Source: Hymenobacter lapidiphilus (lineage in GTDB: Bacteria > Bacteroidota > Bacteroidia > Cytophagales > Hymenobacteraceae). From it: DNA of 52,332 bases. A program made the translations under genes and the position numbers. A model generated the notes under the pieces. The model made no database searches, had not been told where the DNA came from, and saw only the letters and a program-made list of their open reading frames with translations. Shown piece after piece: positions 45,630 to 52,332 of this stretch (positions are counted from its first letter, which is position 1; every line of letters starts with the position of its first letter). The stretch covers positions 1 through 52,332 of the forward strand of contig NZ_QVLT01000031.1 of NCBI RefSeq assembly GCF_003417065.2. The letters are read 5' to 3'.

Positions 45630-46251
45630 GGATGGCGGCGGGCAGGGCGTCCTGCAAGGTAAGGGGCGGAGTCAGGAAAAGCGTGTGCAGCCCCAGTCGG
45701 CGGGCGGTTGCTATGTGCTGGGAACTGTCTTCGATAAACAACGTATCCGCCGCCTGCCAGTTCATTTCGCGCAGCGCGTGCCGGAATATTTCCTCGCCCG
45801 GCTTGCGCAGGCCCACTTCCTGTGAGTAAAATACCCGGTCGAGGCAGTCGGCAATGCCATGCTGCAGGCCATACTGCTCCTTTAGCCGCCGGTTGATTTC
45901 GGTGATGTGCAGGTGATTAGTATTGGATAACAAAGCCGTCTGATACCCTTGGGCCCGCAACTCTGCCAGCAGTGCCAGCCGCTCGGCTGGTACGTCGAGC
46001 AGCATGGCGTGCCAGGCTTCATCCAACTGTGCATCGGTGGCCTGCAAACCATAATGCTCGCGCAGCCCGTTCCGGAATTCAGCTGCCGAAATCTGGCCGG
46101 TTTCCAATTGGTCGAACAGCCCGGCTTGGGCCGCCTGCGTGAACTCGATGCCGCTGCCCAAGGCCCGCATGGCCTCCAGGGTGCGGTTGTAATCAATATT
46201 AATGATGACGCCGCCGAAATCGAACAGCAGGTGGGGAAGTTTCTGAGCCAT
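45613..46251 (-). CDS. HAD-superfamily phosphatase (YihX-like)
   Basis: The 212-residue protein reads LLFDFGGVIINIDYNRT at the start, with the nucleophile region DFGGV in place of the usual DxD, then ALLSNTNHLH (motif II) and FIEDSSQHIATARRLG (motif IV). The DFGGV form is that of the YihX/epoxide-hydrolase-N-like group that dephosphorylates sugar phosphates. The start is at ATG 46251 (MAQKLPHLLFD). Its end overlaps the M50 gene start. Confidence 0.88.
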   Translation of the reverse strand: MAQKLPHLLFDFGGVIINIDYNRTLEAMRALGSGIEFTQAAQAGLFDQLETGQISAAEFRNGLREHYGLQATDAQLDEAWHAMLLDVPAERLALLAELRAQGYQTALLSNTNHLHITEINRRLKEQYGLQHGIADCLDRVFYSQEVGLRKPGEEIFRHALREMNWQAADTLFIEDSSQHIATARRLGLHTLFLTPPLTLQDALPAAIRAFSA

Positions 46252-46419
46252 AGGTTTGGAGCGGAGTAGGGGAGGCCGCAGGGCCGGGCGACAAGGCTGG
46301 CTGCCCACCGCATAACACGACCCACCGCCAGTTTTGACTGATAAAAAATTGCAAATCCAACCGCAAAAGTCGAAGTTTGCAGGGCTGAAACCAACCGCCC
46401 CGGCAGTTGATTAGGCAAC

Positions 46420-46493
46420 GGGCCTATAGCTCAATCGGTTAGAGCAATTGACTCATAATCAATAGGTCACTGGTTCGATTCCAGTTGGGCCCA
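46420..46493 (+). tRNA. tRNA with anticodon CAU (probably tRNA-Ile2)
   Basis: A 74-nt cloverleaf: acceptor GGGCCTA/TGGGCCC, D arm GCTC/GAGC, anticodon stem ATTGA/TCAAT with loop CTCATAA, and T arm ACTGG-TTCGATT-CCAGT. CCA is not encoded. The anticodon CAU fits Met or Ile2. C4-G69 and C5-G68 pairs in the acceptor, known TilS identity features, favour Ile2 (lysidine-modified). The DNA composition changes right after it. Confidence 0.9.
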
Positions 46494-46498
46494 CAACT

Positions 46499-46543
46499 AA
46501 ATCCCATAAAACTCTCTGATTGAGAGTTTTATGGGATTTTTTG
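46499..46543 (+). terminator. Terminator after the tRNA
   Basis: AAATCCCATAAAACTCTC pairs perfectly with GAGAGTTTTATGGGATTT and ends in a T run, right after the tRNA. Confidence 0.85.
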
Positions 46544-46770
46544 TTTCGTAGTATATCCTTTGGGTATCGGTCCTTAAGGATTATGCACTATAAATGGCTT
46601 AATTCTATTAAAAACCACATATGTGCTCAATTCCGAGCCTTCTATTCCTCTTTGATGTGAGAACAGTAGAACTATAAGCCTTTTGATAAGCAAACCAGCA
46701 GTAGAATAGTGCTGGGGATTAAAGTGAAGTACAACTGTAACAAAAGTGCCTGCTTTCCGGAATTAGCGGC

Positions 46771-47058
46771 ATGAAACAATTCCTGTATACCACACTCTCT
46801 CCAGAGGACCTTCAAGCACTAGTCTGTAAAGCAGTTGCAGAGGCTTTAAGGACCCAACCCGCTCCGGTTACGACGGCTGACATGTTTACCGTAAAAGATG
46901 CCGCAAAGCGTCTTAGACGCTCAGAAAAATTTGTGCGGGATGAAATACGACTTGGTAGACTCCATGCCGACAATTCAAACCGCAATACACCACGGCGAGC
47001 CTCAATCAGATTACGGGAGTCAGATATTCAAGCTTACTTAAAGCGTCTTAGAGGATAA
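46771..47058 (+). CDS. Helix-turn-helix protein, excisionase type
   Basis: The 95-residue protein has an HTH_17/MerR-like domain in its C-terminal half: MFTVKDAAKRLRRSEKFVRDEIRLGRLHA followed by an Arg-rich wing and ESDIQAYLKR. This is the pattern of excisionases and small regulators of integrative elements. It lies 277 bp past the tRNA at the edge of a lower-GC region, which supports an island role. An integrase gene is not in the window. Confidence 0.75.
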   Translation: MKQFLYTTLSPEDLQALVCKAVAEALRTQPAPVTTADMFTVKDAAKRLRRSEKFVRDEIRLGRLHADNSNRNTPRRASIRLRESDIQAYLKRLRG

Positions 47059-47337
47059 TATCTTGATTATTAAAGATTTCTATTTGTATAGTGCTTTTTA
47101 ATTACGTGTCATATGAGTTTAATTATAAACGAAGACTGCAAGCTATTATGTGTATCGTGAATAAAAGGGTTTAAAGGCCCTGAAGGCAATTCACTACCGC
47201 TAGTTTTCCCGCTTTACAATGCATTTTTAACAGCTAATAAATGGCTGGGGTCACAGCTGTGCCCTTAACTATATGGTGTGGTAATTCCCCATAAATCTAA
47301 GAACTCTTAATCAACCGAACCTTAAACCCTATCAAGT

Positions 47338-48396
47338 ATGAATAATCAAACACATTCTTCCTCAAGCCTGGAATTTAATATTGGGATAGATACTCTAAAA
47401 ATTCTAATCCCGAAAGCTTGCTTCATGAGTGAACCAACTACGTTTAGAGGGCAGTATTTTGCGCCTGTAGAACATCCAGAAGGTCTTATATCTATTCTTT
47501 CTGACAGGACCAGCACTGGGTATAACATAGAAATTGATTCCAGAATACTGGGAGTATCTAATCACTTGATTTCTAAAATGAATATTGCATATGTAATACA
47601 ACTGCTAAACAGAACAGGTTATGTTGACCTAATACCAGATGCTTACAACTATGCTTTTGTGCAATCAGGCGATTTTACCATTGATATTATAACTGAAGAA
47701 TCACCAGAGGTCTATTTGAAGCTTATAAGGGCTATGTATACTGGAGTAAAATATAGAAAAGAGGAGCATTCCAGAAACCAAAATATTACATTCTACTATT
47801 GCCGTGGCAAAAGCACACCCAAAAACGTGCACTTTAAAATATATGATAAGACCGCAAAGGATAAAAGGAATATTGTGCTCAAGAATACTTTGCGCTTTGA
47901 GCTAAGATTGAACAGCTACAAAAAAATACGAACTCATTTGATGCTTAGTGAGAATAATGCCGTTTCTCAAGACTATGGACTAAGGAAGCCAATACCGTTG
48001 ATGAGTGTTTTGAATTCTAAGGAAAACCCAGTATTCAATATTTATAAAGATATCACCCAAAGCATCTACCAGTATGCTAATACTATAACAGCAACAAGCG
48101 GGGTATATAGCCCTGCAACTGTTACAGTAAGCAAGCCAGTTGTTTTCAGAGCTACTCTTACGTCTCGTAAAGAGCTGGAAAGATATTCGCTATTGAAGGA
48201 AGCTGAATATGACTTGGATAATTTATATAGTATTATCAAGCCCGTACTCAAATCAAAGCCTGGAAAACCAGCCACTGTGAAACCATATGGCTCAATACTC
48301 GCCAGCTACCAGCTATTCAGGGCAGGATTACAGCCACAGTATTCGATGCTTATGGAATTGTATGAAAAGCTACAGAATGGAATCTTAAAGACTTAG
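47338..48396 (+). CDS. Rep-like protein of a mobile element (rolling-circle initiator type?)
   Basis: The 352-residue, AT-rich gene (well below the host's GC) encodes a protein I only partly recognise. FNIGIDTLKILIP at the start, DFTIDIITEE, NVHFKIYDKTAKDK and TLRFELRLNSYKKI in the middle resemble the order of motifs in phage gpII-type and Rep_trans replication initiators, where a YDK segment precedes an R-F-E strand. The C-terminal part is helical. There is no visible HUH motif, so this is a weak call. Its place behind an excisionase-like gene next to a tRNA fits an integrated plasmid- or phage-like element. Confidence 0.4.
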   Translation: MNNQTHSSSSLEFNIGIDTLKILIPKACFMSEPTTFRGQYFAPVEHPEGLISILSDRTSTGYNIEIDSRILGVSNHLISKMNIAYVIQLLNRTGYVDLIPDAYNYAFVQSGDFTIDIITEESPEVYLKLIRAMYTGVKYRKEEHSRNQNITFYYCRGKSTPKNVHFKIYDKTAKDKRNIVLKNTLRFELRLNSYKKIRTHLMLSENNAVSQDYGLRKPIPLMSVLNSKENPVFNIYKDITQSIYQYANTITATSGVYSPATVTVSKPVVFRATLTSRKELERYSLLKEAEYDLDNLYSIIKPVLKSKPGKPATVKPYGSILASYQLFRAGLQPQYSMLMELYEKLQNGILKT

Positions 48397-48452
48397 GAGT
48401 TGGGAGCGAGCTTTCCATACATTTAGGATACCATTGTGCCAACTCCCTCTGT

Positions 48453-50096
48453 ATGGATTTCTTTACCTCTGAAGACCTAGAGCTGCTGCTACAGCACGCC
48501 GACCGAAATTTCAAACTTAATAACAAGGCTCATCAGCGGATTGAACAAGAGCTTTTAAGCGGCCCTATTGCCAAAACGAAGTTTTGGGCAAAGCTTCTTG
48601 GCGGAACTGGGTTCAAGGTTTCCATGAAATATAGAGCATGGCGGCAGGCAGGTACCGTTACAGACACAGACGGTAATCGTACTATGCGGCGGTTATTCAA
48701 GCCCTTTACTTGGGCCAGCTTGTTTCTTCCCGGGCAGCAACAATTCGGTGTGTTTTTTACCTTGGGAATTGATGCTGCTTCGCAAACCTTGATGTGGAAG
48801 CTTGATTGTCTGCGGCAAGGTGTAGCAGCCCTTGATACTAAGCTGATAGTGCGCTTTGATGATTTTATGCGGACCCGGGGGGGCATAGCTCTACCGGTAA
48901 TGGTCCCTGTAGCAGAACTCCCTAACTGGAACTGGCCCCGTCTAGCGGCAGCTACGAAGTCTTACCTCGCTACCAACAAGACCATTTATCTGGATGCCAT
49001 AGATTACGTTTGGCAAGGCCGGAACCCTTTAGAGGATAAATTAGCCCGTATTTGCTGGAATACGAGCGGGTGGCAAGTCCCTTCTGGGCCTGAGGGCAAG
49101 AGCCAAGATGCCAATTCACATGAACGCAGTGATGGACCAGGGTTTGGTGCTGAAGAATGGCTTTTCAACTTTAGCCGCTTAGCAGGAAATTACCATTACG
49201 CCTTTCTGCAACCGCTTAACAATGATGCTCACGAAGGGAAGGTGTATAACATCAAGCTTTACTCTCGCAACTCGGATACCCAGGAGTATTTTTATGTAGG
49301 CCGTATTCGCAATGCGGAAGTTCTGACTGACGCAATGAATCAGAAAATTCATACGAAGTACGAGGCTAAAGGCTGGTATGCAGAAATGGCCGACGAGCTT
49401 TGCCGTGCTACTGCAAACCCAGCAGCGGAATTGTTCAGCCCAATGTTTCTACATGGTCCTTTCAACTTCCGTTTTCGCCCTGAAGATGTTGAACGCCCCG
49501 ATACTGACTCTGGAGTAGAATTGATAGAGGAATTCTCGACCTGGACCAATAACCATCGGTATGTCCTTTTAGCCGATACATCCCCAGAGGCAACGTACAA
49601 CCCTTCTTGGAATCCTCAGCCTAAAATTATTCCCAAAGTCATTCTAAAAGGCGGTAAACAAGGTAAACAGCCTAAATCTCGTACTATTCAAGGCGGGAGT
49701 ATTGAATTGAAGGCTCTGCATCAGCAGGTGCAGCGGAACCTATGCAAAGTGCTGAAGGAGCAATACCCTGGGGAACTTGTCGTAAAGGAAGCTGCAATTC
49801 AAGGCACTAACACCCGTATTGATGTAGTACGGGAGACCCCTACAGGGTTGGTGTTTTACGAAGTCAAAGTTTTACACTCAATCCGGGCTTGTATTCGCGA
49901 AGCGTTAGGCCAGCTGCTGGAGTATGCCTGTTGGTCTGACCCACAACTTTCACAAGAGTGGGTGATTGTATCGCATCATACCGTTACCCAAGAAGCAGAA
50001 GAATATCTGGATAGGTTACAGGCTACTTTTGACCTTCCAATTAGCTATATGCAGGTTGGACTGACAACAACGAAAACTCCGGCCGCTACTCTATAA
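48453..50096 (+). CDS. Hypothetical protein with C-terminal PD-(D/E)XK nuclease motif
   Basis: The 547-residue protein has at least three parts. The N-terminal 170 residues are unrecognised (KYRAWRQAGTVTDTDG, QFGVFFTLGIDAA). A middle part (about 220-320) has GFGAEEWLFNFSRLAGNYHYAF and YFYVGRIRNAEVLT, which looks like a PUA/EVE-type reader fold, but this is a guess. The C-terminal 130 residues carry D457, then E470-V-K472 (RIDVV...FYEVKVL) and the following helix REALGQLLEYA, the arrangement of restriction-like nucleases. It sits directly before hsdM, with a terminator between, so I infer a defence or modified-DNA role. Confidence 0.6.
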   Translation: MDFFTSEDLELLLQHADRNFKLNNKAHQRIEQELLSGPIAKTKFWAKLLGGTGFKVSMKYRAWRQAGTVTDTDGNRTMRRLFKPFTWASLFLPGQQQFGVFFTLGIDAASQTLMWKLDCLRQGVAALDTKLIVRFDDFMRTRGGIALPVMVPVAELPNWNWPRLAAATKSYLATNKTIYLDAIDYVWQGRNPLEDKLARICWNTSGWQVPSGPEGKSQDANSHERSDGPGFGAEEWLFNFSRLAGNYHYAFLQPLNNDAHEGKVYNIKLYSRNSDTQEYFYVGRIRNAEVLTDAMNQKIHTKYEAKGWYAEMADELCRATANPAAELFSPMFLHGPFNFRFRPEDVERPDTDSGVELIEEFSTWTNNHRYVLLADTSPEATYNPSWNPQPKIIPKVILKGGKQGKQPKSRTIQGGSIELKALHQQVQRNLCKVLKEQYPGELVVKEAAIQGTNTRIDVVRETPTGLVFYEVKVLHSIRACIREALGQLLEYACWSDPQLSQEWVIVSHHTVTQEAEEYLDRLQATFDLPISYMQVGLTTTKTPAATL

Positions 50097-50143
50097 AGGT
50101 TCGGGCTTCGAACTAGGTATTCTGCTGGCTCCCGGCTAATTTC

Positions 50144-50178
50144 GGCCCCCACTGCTTTGTGGGGGCCTCTGTCTTTTG
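50144..50178 (+). terminator. Terminator between the nuclease-like gene and hsdM
   Basis: GGCCCCC pairs with GGGGGCC around ACTGCTTTGT and is followed by TCTGTCTTTT. It stands just before hsdM, so the latter needs its own start signal or read-through. Confidence 0.7.
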
Positions 50179-50185
50179 CATTATT

Positions 50186-51904
50186 ATGGACTTTAAACAA
50201 TACGCCGCGCATATTTGGGCCGTGGCCGACCTCCTACGTGGGGACTATAAGCAGGCTGATTACGGGAAGGTGATATTACCCCTGACGGTGTTGCGCCGCC
50301 TGGATAGCGTCTTGGCCCCCACGAAGGCCGCCGTGCTGCTGGAGCATCCACGGACTCAGAGCCTACCCCCGGAAATGGCCGATATGGTGTTAAACCAAAA
50401 GTCTGGCCTAAGCTTCCACAACCATAGCCCTTTCGACTTCGAGCGTTTGGTTGGTGACCCCAACAACGTAGCCGCTAACCTACGGCACTACATCAACGGG
50501 TTCTCCCAAAACGCCCGCGAAATCCTGGAGCACTTTGAGTTTGACCACCAGATAACGAAGCTGGATTCAGCGGACTTGCTGTTCATGGTGTTGAAGAAGT
50601 TCCAGGAAATCGACCTTCACCCTAACACGGTGACACCGTTGGGCATGGGATATATCTTCGAGGAGCTTATCCGGAAGTTTGCGGAAAGCTCCAACGAAAC
50701 CGCTGGTGAGCACTTCACCCCCAGAGAGGTAATCCGGTTGATGGTAAACCTGCTGTTCCTCCAGGACCGGGAAATCCTGACCAAGAAGGGTATTGTGAAG
50801 ACAATTTACGACCCGGCTTGTGGTACGGGTGGCATGTTGTCGGTGGCAGAAGAGTACCTGCACGAGCTGAACGACGAAGCGCGGCTGGAATCCTTTGGCC
50901 AGGAGTTGAACCCGGAGTCGTACGCCATCTGCAAGGCTGATATGCTCATCAAGGGGCACCGGGCGGATAACATCAAACTTGGGAATAGCTTCACCCAGGA
51001 CCAGTTGCCGGACGCTAAGTTCGACTACGTGCTGAGTAACCCACCGTTCGGGGTGGAATGGAAGAAGGCTCAGAAGTTCATCACCCAGGAGCATGAGAAG
51101 CTGGGCTACGCCGGTCGTTTTGGGCCCGGCTTACCGCGTATATCGGATGGGTCGCTGCTGTTCTTGCAGCACATGACCAGCAAGATGAAGAACACCGCCG
51201 AGGGCACCCGCTTGGCTATTGTGTTCAACGGGTCGCCGTTGTTTTCAGGGGCGGCGGGTAGTGGCGAGAGTGAAATCCGGCGCTGGCTGCTGGAGCGTGA
51301 CATGTTGGAAGGCATCGTGGCGTTGCCCGACCAACTGTTCTACAACACCGGCATCACTACATACATCTGGATAGTGACGAACCGTAAGGCGGCGGAACGC
51401 AAGGGCAAAGTGCAACTGCTCAATACCGTGAGCTTCTTTCAGAAAATGCCGCGTAGCCTAGGTAACAAGCGCAACATCATTGCCGAAGACCAATTGGCCG
51501 ATATTACTCTACTCTATGGCGACTTTGAGGAAGGGGAGTTTTGCAAAATCTTCCCCAATGAAGCCTTCGGTTACCGCCGCCTGACGGTGGAACGCCCCCT
51601 GCGCGACGCCCACGGTAAACCGGTGACGGATAAGAAAGGTAAACCCAAGGCCGATAGCAGCCTGCGCGACTTCGAGAACGTACCGTTGCTGGATGACCCT
51701 GACGACTACTTTCGGCAGGAAGTGCTGCCGCACGTGCCAGATGCGTTCCTTGACAACACCAAGACCAAAGAGGGCTACGAAATCAACTTCACCCGCTATT
51801 TCTACCAGTACCAAAACCTCCGCTCCCTCCAAGATATTCGCAATGATATCATGCGTTTGGAAACCCGGACTGAAGGTTTACTGAATCAAGTTATTGGAGC
51901 CTAA
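50186..51904 (+). CDS. hsdM: Type I restriction-modification DNA methyltransferase subunit HsdM
   Basis: The 572-residue protein has an N-terminal HsdM helical domain (about 1-150, WAVADLLRGDYKQADYGKVILP) and an N6-adenine methyltransferase domain with the SAM motif DPACGTGGM and the catalytic NPPFGVEW. GEHFTPREVIRLMV precedes it, as is normal. The C-terminal helices (LQDIRNDIMRLETRT) probably contact HsdS. It methylates adenines at the site chosen by HsdS. The stop TAA overlaps the ATG of hsdS by one base, so translation is coupled. HsdR is not in the window. Confidence 0.95.
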   Translation: MDFKQYAAHIWAVADLLRGDYKQADYGKVILPLTVLRRLDSVLAPTKAAVLLEHPRTQSLPPEMADMVLNQKSGLSFHNHSPFDFERLVGDPNNVAANLRHYINGFSQNAREILEHFEFDHQITKLDSADLLFMVLKKFQEIDLHPNTVTPLGMGYIFEELIRKFAESSNETAGEHFTPREVIRLMVNLLFLQDREILTKKGIVKTIYDPACGTGGMLSVAEEYLHELNDEARLESFGQELNPESYAICKADMLIKGHRADNIKLGNSFTQDQLPDAKFDYVLSNPPFGVEWKKAQKFITQEHEKLGYAGRFGPGLPRISDGSLLFLQHMTSKMKNTAEGTRLAIVFNGSPLFSGAAGSGESEIRRWLLERDMLEGIVALPDQLFYNTGITTYIWIVTNRKAAERKGKVQLLNTVSFFQKMPRSLGNKRNIIAEDQLADITLLYGDFEEGEFCKIFPNEAFGYRRLTVERPLRDAHGKPVTDKKGKPKADSSLRDFENVPLLDDPDDYFRQEVLPHVPDAFLDNTKTKEGYEINFTRYFYQYQNLRSLQDIRNDIMRLETRTEGLLNQVIGA

Positions 51905-52205
51905 TGGAGCGTTACACAGACTATAAGGACAGTGGCATTCAATGGGTCCCGGCACTTCCAACGCATTGGGAGCGAATGAAGTTAAAAGCACTTGTAGCTG
52001 TTAGAATCACGGATGGCCCACATGAGACACCTGAGTTCCTCGAAGAAGGAGTTCCATTTCTCTCTGCCGAGGCAATTAAAATAAATAGATTAGACTTCAC
52101 CGCTCGGCGTGGCTATATTTCATTAGAACAGCACGAAGTGTATGCCCAAAAAAGTAGTGTAAAGTTAAATGATATACTTTTCTGTAAATCAGGTTCTACT
52201 ACTGG
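51904..52205 (+). pseudogene. hsdS: Type I specificity subunit HsdS, N-terminal piece (interrupted by an IS)
   Basis: The frame opens MERYTDYKDSGIQWVPALPTHWE, the usual start of an HsdS target-recognition domain, and goes on with GVPFLSAEAIKINRLDF and KLNDILFCKSGSTTG. After about 100 residues homology ends where IS-like sequence begins at 52206; the frame then stops at 52227. HsdS needs two recognition domains and about 400 residues, so this copy cannot work unless a second exists. The remainder of hsdS may lie beyond the IS. Confidence 0.85.
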
Positions 52206-52332
52206 TGACCTCCCCCCAATAAACTAGACCACGCTAAAGTAGAGAAATCAGGCCCTTGTCGTATCTTAAACCAAGAGACATGTGCCATGAAAAAGACAAA
52301 GTTTACCGAAGCCCAAATCGTGTTTGCGCTAC
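52206..52332 (+). mobile_element. IS3-family insertion sequence, left end (partial)
   Basis: The element begins at TG in TGACCTCCCCCCAATAAACT, as IS3-family termini do. ATG 52287 opens MKKTKFTEAQIVFAL, the well-known start of IS3-family OrfA (helix-turn-helix transposase part). The window ends inside it. Confidence 0.85.
52287..52332 (+). CDS. IS3-family transposase OrfA (partial)
   Basis: Fifteen residues are visible (MKKTKFTEAQIVFAL), matching the N-terminus of IS3-family OrfA, which binds the IS ends. The rest is outside the window. Confidence 0.8.
   Translation, partial: MKKTKFTEAQIVFAL

Noticed and set aside
46420..46493. Elongator tRNA-Met
   Set aside because: The anticodon CAU allows it, but the C4-G69 and C5-G68 acceptor pairs favour tRNA-Ile2. 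Not excluded.

Overview
The window comes from a high-GC member of the Bacteroidota, most likely Hymenobacter or a close relative (Cytophagales). The support is the TonB receptor with a carboxypeptidase-like N-terminal domain, a secreted protein with a T9SS sorting domain, promoters of the Bacteroidota type (TTTG-N19-TAnnTTTG), a DUF3667 protein, a double-module D-Ala-D-Ala ligase, and GC-rich interspersed palindromes of the sort that litter Hymenobacter genomes. No rRNA, CRISPR array or complete IS is present.

Layout. 1-20.9 kb is mostly core: the tail of a truncated murE-like frame, a hotdog thioesterase, a histidine phosphatase, pyruvate dehydrogenase E2, a TonB receptor, HslV, a deoxyhypusine/homospermidine synthase-like enzyme, DUF3667 and HEAT-like proteins, a Cys/Met-metabolism PLP enzyme, a cell-wall amidase, a 2H phosphoesterase, an AsmA-like protein, an AS-family amidase lipoprotein and an ABC-F ATPase.

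20.9-25.2 kb is an accessory block between the ABC-F gene and katG. It holds a light-driven proton pump rhodopsin and the Blh enzyme that makes its retinal. These are followed by a decayed second copy of the ABC-F 3' end with its terminator, and then an AT-rich beta-propeller gene flanked by attC-like folded sequences. The block looks like a site of repeated acquisition.

25.2-46.4 kb returns to core or stress genes: katG behind a perfect 9-1-9 Fur/PerR-type palindrome; an SDR/DUF2867 protein; an sce7726-like protein; a six-gene minus-strand run (ohrR, ohr, alkenal-type reductase, YqhD-like aldehyde reductase, ABM monooxygenase, DJ-1/PfpI protein) that reads as an organic peroxide and reactive-aldehyde response unit; a rhodanese; a T9SS cargo protein; a PASTA protein; a tandem D-Ala-D-Ala ligase split by one missing base; phosphoglycerate kinase; an M50 protease; and a HAD phosphatase. 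Palindromic repeats (four copies of one family, two of another) occupy the intergenic gaps.

46.4 kb to the end begins at a tRNA with anticodon CAU (probably Ile2) and has lower GC and different codon use. It carries an excisionase-type HTH protein, a Rep-like protein, a 547-residue protein with a C-terminal PD-(D/E)XK nuclease motif, and a type I modification gene hsdM with an hsdS cut off by an IS3-family element that runs out of the window. This looks like a tRNA-anchored genomic island carrying defence genes. Its integrase and any hsdR must lie beyond the window. All assignments are from reading the sequence; no database search was run.
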